Part shown: positions 32,646 to 41,172 of the stretch, piece by piece
How positions within the stretch are numbered: the stretch's first letter is position 1
Layout of the letters: each line of letters begins with the position of its first letter
Notes under the pieces: model-generated
Database searches by the model: none
What the model saw: the letters and a program-made list of their open reading frames with translations, nothing else
What the model was told of the DNA's origin: nothing
Assembly (NCBI RefSeq): GCF_012275535.1
Contig: NZ_JAAVTK010000002.1
Location: forward strand, 209,755 to 273,754
Direction: 5' to 3'
DNA from: Hymenobacter artigasi
GTDB taxonomy: Bacteria > Bacteroidota > Bacteroidia > Cytophagales > Hymenobacteraceae
DNA length: 64,000 nucleotides
Program-made: the position numbers and the translations under genes

Positions 32646-34289
32646 ATGATGCGGACTACTTCGACCCCCTCCCCCAGGTTTGCTTTCAAGCACCGCAAGC
32701 ACGTGCTCGGCAGAACTTTTTTTCTTCCGCCCCTACTCGACGTCCCTGCTCTCAATCTTATTTTGACCGGGCAAGGCGAGTGCGAGAAATCCATCCAGGG
32801 CGTGTTACTACTCTACTCCTACCTGATAACTCACCGGAACGTGAGAGCCGAGGACGTAGACGACGAGAAATTTTTGCACCGACCGCTCACCAACTATATG
32901 CAGGTCCGGCGCGAGCGCATGCGCTCGTGGCTTGGGGTCAACTACTCGAAGGTCGTAGGAAAACTACTTGAACACGGCTACTTGGAGGTCAAGTTGGAGA
33001 CGGGCACGGGCAAGATAATGTATGGTGGAGCTTATTGTCACTGGCAGTCCTCTGCCGGCGATAAAGGCGGTGGCGAGTGCAAGCAGTACCGCATCCCAGC
33101 TCACCTACTGGAGGAAAACAGGCTTTATAAGCAGTACAAAGCCAAGGACTCTGTTCTACTCGATAACAAAATAGCTGCCGCACGCCCGAGCTACGCCTAC
33201 CGTGAAAAATACAGGGAGTACGTGAAGGGAAAGATGGAAGAAGTCGTGCTCCTGGACACGCCCGCGTGTCGCGTCGCCGTCCAAGCGCTCTACGACCGCC
33301 AGAGCATAAAGTACCCGCCGAGCACCTTCATCACGCTGTTCAACGAGAACCCATTCCGCGCCACTTTAGTGTGTGATTTTGGGCACCGGCTGCACGACCA
33401 GGTAGTCAACCTTCCTAAATCGTTGCGCCCCTTCCTGCGCTTCAAAAACGACCTCGACACCGAAGTGGTCGTGGTGGATATGACCAATTCACAGCCGTTT
33501 TTTCTCAGCGCCGCTACCCCAGCGCTCATCCGCGAGTTCACCCCAGAGTGCGGTACAGCGATTCCATTTTTTGAAGACATGGGGGCGGCGGAGAACTACC
33601 TTTTATTCAAGCAGAAAGCCCAACAGGGGCAGGTGTACGAGCTGCTGCGTGACAGGTACAACGAAAAGTACAGGGGCGAGCGCGGCTTCGTACCAGTCAC
33701 CCGCGACGATGCCAAACTGATATGCTACATCGCATTTTTCAGCAACTACAAGTTCCGGGACGCCGCCGCCCCGATTAGCACCACGCTGGACAGCCTGGAA
33801 GCGGCGGAGGCTCGCATCCTCTCGGAAGAACTCCGGGCTGCCTCTGCTACCAAGCAATTTGAGCTGCGGAGCAGGACGTTCAACGGTGGTGCGTGCCCGG
33901 TTGCGTGGGGGCGGTATGACCATGCCCAGGACCGGCACCGCAAAGCCCTCCACCGACCGGCAAAACTGCGCGAGACCATATTCAAAAAGCAAGCCTACGA
34001 CTTGGTCAAGAGCGAGTTTGCCGATTTGCACACCCTGTTCCGAAAGATTAAAAGCTTATCCTGGGACTTCAACCCGGGCAAACGCCACGCAAACAATGCT
34101 CTGCTAGCGCAAAGGCTGGAGAGTTCTATCATGTACTGCTGCGTGGTAAAAGGGCTAGTAGAGGCGGGCATTACCGATTTGGTGACCATCCACGATGCCG
34201 TGCTCGTCAAGAAACCCCAAGAAGAAGAAGTGCGCAAAATATTCCTACATGAGCTGGGAAAACTAAACCTCTTCCCTCAACTAAATTAA
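32646..34289 (+). CDS. Putative replication protein: winged helix plus PolA-superfamily polymerase
   Basis: A 547-residue protein (ATG at 32646; GTG at 32640 is an alternative). The N-terminal part contains a winged-helix segment (MRSWLGVNYSKVVGKLLEHGYLEV...QYRIPAHLL, about 90-160), as in plasmid replication initiators. The C-terminal part shows motifs arranged like family A DNA polymerases and T7-type RNA polymerases: motif A-like VVVVD278MTNSQP; motif B-like R353-x3-K357-x3-Y361-x3-F365 (VTRDDAKLICYIAFF), which has the exact spacing of the O-helix R, K and two aromatic residues; and motif C-like TIH516-D517AVLV. There is no exonuclease domain. The motif assignment is my reading, not a database match. 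The likely role is replication of the element. Confidence 0.6.
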   Translation: MMRTTSTPSPRFAFKHRKHVLGRTFFLPPLLDVPALNLILTGQGECEKSIQGVLLLYSYLITHRNVRAEDVDDEKFLHRPLTNYMQVRRERMRSWLGVNYSKVVGKLLEHGYLEVKLETGTGKIMYGGAYCHWQSSAGDKGGGECKQYRIPAHLLEENRLYKQYKAKDSVLLDNKIAAARPSYAYREKYREYVKGKMEEVVLLDTPACRVAVQALYDRQSIKYPPSTFITLFNENPFRATLVCDFGHRLHDQVVNLPKSLRPFLRFKNDLDTEVVVVDMTNSQPFFLSAATPALIREFTPECGTAIPFFEDMGAAENYLLFKQKAQQGQVYELLRDRYNEKYRGERGFVPVTRDDAKLICYIAFFSNYKFRDAAAPISTTLDSLEAAEARILSEELRAASATKQFELRSRTFNGGACPVAWGRYDHAQDRHRKALHRPAKLRETIFKKQAYDLVKSEFADLHTLFRKIKSLSWDFNPGKRHANNALLAQRLESSIMYCCVVKGLVEAGITDLVTIHDAVLVKKPQEEEVRKIFLHELGKLNLFPQLN

Positions 34290-34323
34290 ATGCGCCCTGC
34301 GCTGCAAAAATCATCGCCACCCT

Positions 34324-34707
34324 ATGCAAAAAATTGACGCCCTATCCGACTTAATCACGGTTTTATCCGAATACGTGGACAAGACCATCGACGGAGCCAT
34401 CCATGTCCACCCGCCCCACACCAAGTCGAGCCCGGACGTCGTGCAGCTATCCATAGACGTGGGCTACGGGTATGACGAATTTTCCGGACTCCTTGATAAA
34501 GCCCTGTTTGAGCAACACAAAGATGCCTTCGACTATGCTGAGCCGGTCTTTAACGGAGAATCCGGGTATTATCATGGGCTGTCGCAGCGCGTGGTCGATG
34601 AACTCGAACGGCGAGAATTCGCCGCCGCTCGCCTGCGAAAACTTCTCGCTCTCGGAGGCTCAGCATCAACGCCCAGCAACGGGGCGTGGTCAGCCCTTGA
34701 ATCCTAG
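34324..34707 (+). CDS. Hypothetical protein of the integrative element
   Basis: A 127-residue protein, mostly helical by appearance (MQKIDALSDLITVLSEYVDKTI...LSQRVVDELERREFAAARLRKLLALGG), starting 34 bp after the polymerase-like gene and in the same direction. No family or signal peptide is recognised. Position suggests an accessory replication or regulatory function, but nothing in the sequence shows it. Confidence 0.55.
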   Translation: MQKIDALSDLITVLSEYVDKTIDGAIHVHPPHTKSSPDVVQLSIDVGYGYDEFSGLLDKALFEQHKDAFDYAEPVFNGESGYYHGLSQRVVDELERREFAAARLRKLLALGGSASTPSNGAWSALES

Positions 34708-34832
34708 ACCTGCGCACCAGCGCACGCGTCCACAGGAGCAAGACCAGCTCGGGGCGCATCTAAAAAGTAAGCATCCTAATGGTGTGGGCTTTGCCCATAC
34801 CTACAACCGGTCCACTTGCAGGAGGAAACGCG

Positions 34833-37800
34833 ATGGGCGTAAATTGCACTGATATGAAGTTGAAAGAGCAGCTGCCCTCGCAGGCATTGGACTTAGCCTA
34901 CCGCCGCCATAACCTTACCACGGCGCAACGTGATGCCTTCCGCGCAGCAAGGCTGGAACTACTTGATGAGCTCCCCAATTTGAAGGGGGAGGATGGGCTG
35001 CCCGAGAGCATCAGGAGGTTCCTTTGCAAGGTCGGCTTCGACGAGGGCAAGCACTACATCCACTCCGAGCAGCCACGGGATTTGGTCATGCGCAACGGTC
35101 CCAAGCCCTCGGACTCGGTGGGCGTGTTGCTCGAACTGAAGCACAAAAAGAACCCCGGCGAGATGGTCCTGGTGGAGGACCTGAACCGCAAAGCCCTGCA
35201 CGAACTCATCCTGTACTACTTGGAGGACAGGGAGTCGGGCAAGGGTGATGACCTGCGCCGCCTCGTCATCACCACCGGATACAAATGGTTCATCTTCGAC
35301 GCGCTTGTGTTCGACCGTGTGTTCGCCCGCAACACGCAGGTCAAGAAATTATTCCGGGATTTCAAGGACAAGAAGAAGGCATCGCGCACCAACGACTACT
35401 TCTACAAAAAGCTCAAGGACCTGCTTCCGACTCTTAGCGAAGAGATACCCTTTACCTACGTGGACCTCGAACACGAGGTCGGCGAGGCACGAGCATTGGG
35501 GTGGCTGACAAAGCTGTTTTCTCCTCCCCACCTACTAAAGGAGGCATTTGCCGCTGACGCGAATACCCTCAACCAGAGCTTCTACGTCGAACTCCTGTAC
35601 CTGCTCGGGCTGGAGGAGGTCAAGACGACCAAGGGTCGGTTCATATCCCGGTGCGCGTCCAAAAACCGGCAGCTGGGCTCTTTGATGGAAAACACCATCA
35701 TGCAGCTCGAAGCCGAAGATGGGTTGACCAACCTCACCACGGACGAGCGCGAGGCGTACGGCGAGACGGAAGCCGAACAGCTCGAAGCTACTGCCCTGGA
35801 GCTATGCTTGACTTGGATTAACCGCTTCCTTTTCCTTAAACTGCTCGAAGGACAGCTTCGTCGGTACCACCCCGAAAGCCAAGAGGTTTTTCGGTTCATG
35901 AGCTCCAAACAACTGCCCGAGTACGACCACGTCAACAAGCTGTTTTTCCGGGTCCTGAACCGCCCCGTAGTCGGACGGCACGACTCTGTCCGGGCGCAGT
36001 ATGACCGGGTGCCATACTTGAACAGCTCGTTGTTTGAGAACAGTTTTCTGGAGCGCCGCCTGCTGCGCATCAGCAACCTCGACGACCACATTGCCCTGCC
36101 CTTGCACCCGCGCTCGGTACTGCGCGAAACCTATGGCACGCGTGGCGAAGGTGCCCCCGATGCGCTGCGGTACCTACTTGATTTCTTCGACGCCTACGAC
36201 TTCGCCTCCGATGGCAACACCGAGGAAGGAGGTATGGGCAACGACAACCGTCAGCTAATATCCGCAGCCGTCCTGGGTTTGATTTTTGAAAAAATCAATG
36301 GCTACAAGGAAGGCTCGGTGTATACCCCGGGCTTCGTGACCATGCACATGTGCCGGCAGACGTTACGGAAAGCCGTGGTAGCTCACTTTAATAACCACTA
36401 CGAGTACGGGGCTAGAAATATTGCCGAACTAGCCGACCGCCTCGACCCAAAGAATCGCCTTCACGATAGCACGCTGTTCAACCAGCTTCGAATATGCGAC
36501 CCGGCAGTTGGTTCGGGACACTTCTTGGTGTCCGCTCTCAACGAGTTGCTGGCTATCAAAGCCGAGCTCCGGCTGCTACTTGATGACTCCGACGACCACA
36601 GGCGCCTACGCTACCGGCTCACGGTGGCGCGGGATGAGTTGGTGGTGCAGCACGAAGACACCGACGATTTGGTTCAATACACCGCCAAGCTCGGGGCGGG
36701 TGGCAAGCGCACGGTGCCCGTCGAGCACGACCGCCTGCAACGCGCCCTGTTCCGCGAGAAGCGTGCCCTGATGGAGCACTGCTTGTTCGGCGTGGACATC
36801 AACCCCAACTCGGTGCGCATCTGCCGGCTACGCTTATGGATTGAGCTGCTGAAGCACGCGTACTACCGCCCCGATACCGATTTTCAAGAGCTGGAGACCC
36901 TGCCAAATCTCGACTTGAACGTGCGGGTGGGCAACTCCCTGCTAGCGCGTTTTCCTCTCCAGGAAGACCTGTCCGAAGTGTTCAAGGACTTCTCCATGCA
37001 GGCGTATAGGGACACAGTCACAGCGTACTTCAGCGCCCAGGGTAGGAAAGCGAAGCAAGACCTTCAGGAAGTACTGGGGCAGCTTCGGCAAAAGTTCACC
37101 ACGGCGATACACAAGCGCGACCCTTTGCGGAAGCAAATCAATAAGCACCAAAACGAACGCATCGCGCTGGAGCACCAGCACTTTATCATCCCCGAGACCC
37201 CCAAGCAAAAAGACGCCCGCCTCGTTGAGATGCGCCGCCTGGAAATATATCTCGAGCGGCTGAGAAAAGACCTGACCGAGCGGGAACAAGGGCTGCTGTA
37301 CCGGGCAGCCTTCGAATGGCGCTTCGAGTTCCCCGAGGTGTTGGACGACAACGGCGACTTTCGTGGCTTTGACGTCGTGCTCGGCAACCCGCCGTACATC
37401 CGCCAAGGGGAATTGGAGGCAAAATTCAAACAGCACCTCGCGAAATCGTACCAAGTCACCGAGGGCAAAGCCGACCTGTACGTGTACTTCATCGAGCAAG
37501 GCATGCGGTTGCTACGCCCCAACGGGTTACTCACGCTCATCGTCAAGAACAAATGGCTGCGAGCCAGTTATGGCAAGCCCCTGCGCCAATTCCTCAGCAA
37601 GCGCAACATTCTCCGGTTGGTGGACTTTGGCGACCTACCCGTTTTCCCAGATGCCATCGCATACCCGCTCATCCTAGTAGCGCAAAACACGCCGATGGAA
37701 GATGAGCATACTGTCTGGGTTGCAGAGATGGAGCGCCTGCCCGCCCCCGAGGATTTCGGCGCGGAGCTGCGCGCCGCAACACGCCCATTGCCCTCCCGTT

Positions 37801-38747
37801 ACCTCAGCGCCGACCGCAGCCGCTGGCTCCTTGCTTTACCCAAGGAGCAGGACCTGCTGGACCGACTTGATTCGGCTGGAGGCACGCTGGGCGACGCTAT
37901 CGGCGATAAAATTTTTCGTGGGATTGTAACCGGTTTGAATGATGCCTTCGTCATCGACGCCGAGACCCGTGCCCGGCTACTAGATGCTGACCCTTGCTCC
38001 GGCGAAGTCATCCGCATTTTCGCCGAGGGGAAGGACTTGAAGCATTACCAGCCCGTACCCCAGGAGCAATTCCTCATAGTCCTCGGCAAGGGGTGGACGA
38101 AACTCAAGCTGGGCTGGACCCTAGACCACAAGGGCAAGTGGAAAAAGCCCGCCAAGGAGAACTTCCCGTCCCCGTGGGCAGCGCTGGAAACCACCTACCC
38201 CGCAATCGCCGCTCACCTCCTCCCTTTCGAGAAGCCGGCAATGAAGCGTGGAGATAAAGGCGACTATTGGTGGGAGCTACGGGCGTGTGACTACTACCCC
38301 GAGTTCGAGAAGCCCAAAATCCTCTTGCCCGACATCACGCCGGTGCCGACCTTCCTCCCGGACAACCAAGCTACCTACCTCACCAACAGCGCCTACTTTA
38401 TTGCATCCGACAGCCTATTCTTGGTGGGCATCTTGAACTCCCGCGTTGCCGGCTTCTACTTCGACCACACCCTCGCAAATGTTCGGGGTGGCTACCTACG
38501 CTTCTTCGCGCAGGACCTGAGCCCGTTTCCCCTGCCATTTTCCCTAGCTGCCGACCGGGAGCCCATCGTTGAGCGTGTCCGTGAGATAGTCACCGCTCGC
38601 GCCGGCGCCTCGACTGCGGACATCAGTGTGCTCGAAGCCGAAATCGATGCCCTCGTCGCCGACCTTTACAAGATGACTCCGGAGGAAAAGGATATGGTCG
38701 GCATCGGCAAGGCAAAGGTTGTCGCCACGCCCGTAGCTGCCCCATGA
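34833..38747 (+). CDS. Type IIG-like (Eco57I family) restriction-modification enzyme
   Basis: About 1,304 residues, the size of single-chain restriction-methyltransferases. The N-terminal nuclease part has an E-x-K site (LLE101LK103HKK) of PD-(D/E)xK type. The gamma-class adenine methyltransferase follows, with motif I D556PAVGSGHF and motif IV N852PPYI, then a C-terminal target-recognition domain (TaqI-like, ILLPDITPVPTF...NSRVAGFYFD). It would methylate adenine in self DNA and cut unmodified DNA. AGGAGG lies 7 bp before the ATG at 34833; an ATG at 34854 is the alternative. PglX of BREX systems is similar in the methylase part, but no other BREX gene is present. Confidence 0.85.
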   Translation: MGVNCTDMKLKEQLPSQALDLAYRRHNLTTAQRDAFRAARLELLDELPNLKGEDGLPESIRRFLCKVGFDEGKHYIHSEQPRDLVMRNGPKPSDSVGVLLELKHKKNPGEMVLVEDLNRKALHELILYYLEDRESGKGDDLRRLVITTGYKWFIFDALVFDRVFARNTQVKKLFRDFKDKKKASRTNDYFYKKLKDLLPTLSEEIPFTYVDLEHEVGEARALGWLTKLFSPPHLLKEAFAADANTLNQSFYVELLYLLGLEEVKTTKGRFISRCASKNRQLGSLMENTIMQLEAEDGLTNLTTDEREAYGETEAEQLEATALELCLTWINRFLFLKLLEGQLRRYHPESQEVFRFMSSKQLPEYDHVNKLFFRVLNRPVVGRHDSVRAQYDRVPYLNSSLFENSFLERRLLRISNLDDHIALPLHPRSVLRETYGTRGEGAPDALRYLLDFFDAYDFASDGNTEEGGMGNDNRQLISAAVLGLIFEKINGYKEGSVYTPGFVTMHMCRQTLRKAVVAHFNNHYEYGARNIAELADRLDPKNRLHDSTLFNQLRICDPAVGSGHFLVSALNELLAIKAELRLLLDDSDDHRRLRYRLTVARDELVVQHEDTDDLVQYTAKLGAGGKRTVPVEHDRLQRALFREKRALMEHCLFGVDINPNSVRICRLRLWIELLKHAYYRPDTDFQELETLPNLDLNVRVGNSLLARFPLQEDLSEVFKDFSMQAYRDTVTAYFSAQGRKAKQDLQEVLGQLRQKFTTAIHKRDPLRKQINKHQNERIALEHQHFIIPETPKQKDARLVEMRRLEIYLERLRKDLTEREQGLLYRAAFEWRFEFPEVLDDNGDFRGFDVVLGNPPYIRQGELEAKFKQHLAKSYQVTEGKADLYVYFIEQGMRLLRPNGLLTLIVKNKWLRASYGKPLRQFLSKRNILRLVDFGDLPVFPDAIAYPLILVAQNTPMEDEHTVWVAEMERLPAPEDFGAELRAATRPLPSRYLSADRSRWLLALPKEQDLLDRLDSAGGTLGDAIGDKIFRGIVTGLNDAFVIDAETRARLLDADPCSGEVIRIFAEGKDLKHYQPVPQEQFLIVLGKGWTKLKLGWTLDHKGKWKKPAKENFPSPWAALETTYPAIAAHLLPFEKPAMKRGDKGDYWWELRACDYYPEFEKPKILLPDITPVPTFLPDNQATYLTNSAYFIASDSLFLVGILNSRVAGFYFDHTLANVRGGYLRFFAQDLSPFPLPFSLAADREPIVERVREIVTARAGASTADISVLEAEIDALVADLYKMTPEEKDMVGIGKAKVVATPVAAP

Positions 38748-39025
38748 GCCGCCCCGAGTTGGACACCATGCGCCTCGAAGACGCCGATGCCGAACAAAAG
38801 GCATGGGAGGATTTGTGCGCCTGGGTGCAGCAGCACGCGAAGTTCATCCGCATCAGCCAGGTGGCGCTCATGGCGGGCATGAGCGTCGAAATGGCGCAGG
38901 CGCTTCTGCTACGTGACCGGGACAAGACGCGCATTCCTCGCACCTCTCAACGGCTCGAAGCTCTCCTGGACGTGTTTACACGTCCCCCCTTTGGTTACGT
39001 CTCGCACGTCCACGAGGAAAAATAA
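38744..39025 (+). CDS. Small protein coupled to the restriction enzyme
   Basis: A 93-residue protein whose ATG overlaps the stop of the restriction-modification gene (ATGA), so it is translationally coupled. A possible helix-turn-helix is visible (FIRISQVALMAGMSVEMAQALLLRDRDK). It has no recognised family. It could regulate, inhibit or assist the RM enzyme; control proteins of RM systems are often this small, but this one is not clearly a C-protein. Confidence 0.6.
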   Translation: MSRPELDTMRLEDADAEQKAWEDLCAWVQQHAKFIRISQVALMAGMSVEMAQALLLRDRDKTRIPRTSQRLEALLDVFTRPPFGYVSHVHEEK

Positions 39026-39175
39026 GGTTTATTTGCTTGGAGCTAGGCTATCTCCAAGCAAATTTGTATCTTTGTGAGTAGGCGCTACTTGAGCTAGCAT
39101 GCGGTGCATATAGGCGGAGGCAACAGGGGCGTTCGGCACCCGATGGAAAATTATTTCCTGAAAAGTCGGCGAGAT

Positions 39176-39208
39176 TTCAAACTTTCCGATTTGGGAATCC
39201 TATAAGCG
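39176..39208 (+). promoter_or_regulatory. Shared upstream motif (copy 2)
   Basis: TTCAAACTTTCCGA, 10 bp, CTATAAGCG, identical in sequence and spacing to 30937-30969. It lies 70 bp upstream of the integrase ATG. Confidence 0.55.
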
Positions 39209-39278
39209 GCGAAATCGTGAAATGACGCCTCCATTAGGCGCGTGGTCACGTCCTCCTAACCACTTTTAGCACCCCAGC

Positions 39279-40721
39279 ATGGACACCAAAACGTATTTAG
39301 CCGCCCGCAACCCTAGCCGTGGGAGCGTCACCATTTACGCGGAATATTCCCACAACCGAAAGATAAAGAGGGTCCCTACGGGGGTACGTGTAGCGCAAGC
39401 CCGCTGGGACAACACGACCCGGAGCGTGGTGGGGACGGGCGCAACCGCCGCCAACAGGAAAGCCCAAGAGGTGCTGGAACTGCTCAAACAGCAAGTCCGG
39501 GAGCTATATCTCGCCAACGGCAACGTCTACCCGAGCGTTGAGCAGCTCACGCGGCATCAGCTCAAAGGGGCAGAGGTAGCACAGGTAGTAGCAAAGGAGT
39601 TACCGTTGACAAAGGTGCTCACGGCGTGGATGGCAACGAAGGAAGATTGGGCACTGAGCACCCGTCGTAACTTCAACACGCTGCTCTACAATATCAAGGA
39701 CTTCGAGCGCGCCCATAAGTCGACATGGTACCTGTCGTCGTTGCAGACTGCGGATGTACGTATTTGGCAACAATGGCTGAAAAAAGCCAAGCAGGGAAAG
39801 GAACAACAAGGGTACAACGACGCGACCCTGCACAAGCGGGTGCGGCTGCTCCGTCAGTTTTTACGCCAACGCCCGGCACCGGGCGTGAACCTTGCCGACG
39901 ATGGCACAAAGGCGCTGCATGCCGTAATGCAGACCACCCCGTTCGTGCTGAGCCAGGAGATGCTGGACGCCATCGAGGCGCTGCCCTTGCCACCCCTATC
40001 ACGCCTGGATAAAATCAGGGACGTCCTCGTCCTACAAGCTTTTTGCGGACTTCGTTGGAGCGACATGAGCCGTCTGGAAAGCCGATTTGTTTCGGGTGAC
40101 TTCATCAGTTTGCCAATGCGGAAGAGCGCGGCGAAAGCCGTGAAGGTTCACGTCCCCTTGTTTCGCCAAGCGCGGCAGGTGCTGGCTAAATACACCAGCG
40201 ACGGCAAGCTGGACTTACCCTTCTTCTCCGAGCAGGAGTTCAACCGGGGCATCAAGGACGTCTGCCAGCTCGTCGAGTTACTTCACGAAGACTACACCCA
40301 GGACTACCGCCTTCACGGCAAGGCAATGGAGCGCACCAAACCCAAATGGAAGTTTGTGACGTCCCACACCCTGCGACGCTCATTCGTTTCGCTGTGCCTG
40401 GACAAAAAATTCGCAGTGAAGGAGGTCATGAGCTGGAGCGGTCACAGTTCCTTGGCGGCATTTCAGCGCTACGTCGGCGCCACTGCCCAGCGCCCGGGCA
40501 GCATCGCCGAGTTTGACCAGCGTTGGGAGGCAGACCGGACGAGTACGAGCACGCCAGCGGCGACACCAGAGCCCCTAACCGTTGAGGGCTTACTCAGCGG
40601 CAAGATGGGTCTACCCATCAGTGAAGAGTTGAAACAGGCGTTGGCGCAGTATGCAGGTAGTATGCAACCCCAGCAAACGGCAGCCGACTCCAACGCCTTC
40701 GCCTCGTTGCATCACCAGTAA
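39279..40721 (+). CDS. Tyrosine recombinase (integrase)
   Basis: A 480-residue Bacteroidota-type phage/ICE integrase: an N-terminal Arm-DNA-binding-like domain (about 1-75), a SAM-like core-binding domain (about 105-210) and a catalytic domain (about 225-415). Catalytic residues are R259 (CGLRWSDM), H363-x-x-R366 (SHTLRRS), H389 (WSGHSS) and the nucleophile Y398 (FQRYVGAT). It ends 57 bp before attR and should catalyse insertion into and excision from tRNA-Arg. An extra C-terminal tail of about 70 residues (Pro/Ser/Thr-rich, then KMGLPISEELKQALAQYAG) is unusual; part of it is encoded by the AGTATGCA site pair. Confidence 0.95.
   Translation: MDTKTYLAARNPSRGSVTIYAEYSHNRKIKRVPTGVRVAQARWDNTTRSVVGTGATAANRKAQEVLELLKQQVRELYLANGNVYPSVEQLTRHQLKGAEVAQVVAKELPLTKVLTAWMATKEDWALSTRRNFNTLLYNIKDFERAHKSTWYLSSLQTADVRIWQQWLKKAKQGKEQQGYNDATLHKRVRLLRQFLRQRPAPGVNLADDGTKALHAVMQTTPFVLSQEMLDAIEALPLPPLSRLDKIRDVLVLQAFCGLRWSDMSRLESRFVSGDFISLPMRKSAAKAVKVHVPLFRQARQVLAKYTSDGKLDLPFFSEQEFNRGIKDVCQLVELLHEDYTQDYRLHGKAMERTKPKWKFVTSHTLRRSFVSLCLDKKFAVKEVMSWSGHSSLAAFQRYVGATAQRPGSIAEFDQRWEADRTSTSTPAATPEPLTVEGLLSGKMGLPISEELKQALAQYAGSMQPQQTAADSNAFASLHHQ
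40648..40666. repeat. Paired AGTATGCA sites, right end
   Basis: AGTATGCA at 40648-40655 and 40659-40666, 11 bp apart as at the left end. They lie within the last codons of the integrase gene, about 110 bp from attR. Confidence 0.6.
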
Positions 40722-40778
40722 ACAAGCGAAAAAGTCGGCACTAGCATACTCCAGCCTCTTTTAGCAGAACATCCGCCT

Positions 40779-40798
40779 CTCCTTACACGACCACGAAA
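40779..40798 (+). other. attR core (20-bp direct repeat)
   Basis: Identical to attL (CTCCTTACACGACCACGAAA). It marks the right end of the 10-kb element and the 3' end of the original tRNA-Arg. Confidence 0.88.
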
Positions 40799-40799
40799 G

Positions 40800-40831
40800 A
40801 GGCCCTTTACGCTATCGTAAAGGGCCTTTTT
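40800..40831 (+). terminator. Original tRNA-Arg terminator
   Basis: AGGCCCTTTACG pairs with CGTAAAGGGCCT and is followed by TTTTTG. It directly follows attR, as expected for the chromosomal side. Confidence 0.75.
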
Positions 40832-40968
40832 GTTTTCCAAGGGTACACGTAGGGGTACACGGCTGCACTTTTTCGGCCGGTATCGGCCAGCGCGGCCGAG
40901 GTTCCCCAGCGGTCTGTTTATCTTTGTTTCAGCCCGAAAGGTTGTAGTTGCCAGCTCTACCAAACGGC

Positions 40969-41007
40969 AAAAGCCCCGCGTTCCTTAATCGAGGGTGTGG
41001 GGCTTTT
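40969..41007. terminator. Hairpin with conserved loop (copy 1)
   Basis: AAAAGCCCC pairs with GGGGCTTTT. The loop (CGCGTTCCTTAATCGAGGGT) is nearly the same as that of the hairpin at 41648-41688, so the two are related. A TATCTTTG box at 40919-40926 could start a short transcript ending here. Confidence 0.55.
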
Positions 41008-41008
41008 C

Positions 41009-41170
41009 ATGCTGATTGTACAAGGCTGGGCCGCACTCGGACGTTTAATAAGAGAACAAGATGCAGCAGGCGTTTCAGGGGAAGTGGTAGAACGCGTCAG
41101 TGGACGAGGCCGTATGGTTGTGGTACGCTATTTGAAAGCGCAATTCATTCCTTATTCTTTTCCTAGATAA
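41009..41170 (+). CDS. Possible 53-residue protein
   Basis: This small frame starts with MLIVQGWAALGRLIREQDAA and ends YLKAQFIPYSFPR, 2 bp before the ATG of the next gene. Its composition looks protein-like and a TATCTTTG box lies upstream, but the hairpin just before it argues against. No family is recognised. Confidence 0.3.
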   Translation: MLIVQGWAALGRLIREQDAAGVSGEVVERVSGRGRMVVVRYLKAQFIPYSFPR

Positions 41171-41172
41171 TC

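Noticed and set aside
34833..38747. PglX of a BREX system
   Set aside because: The methylase region is similar, but an N-terminal nuclease motif is present and no pglZ, brxL, brxC or brxA is nearby.
30705..40798. Prophage or conjugative element
   Set aside because: There are no capsid, terminase, tail, relaxase or type IV secretion genes; only integration, replication-like and RM genes are present.
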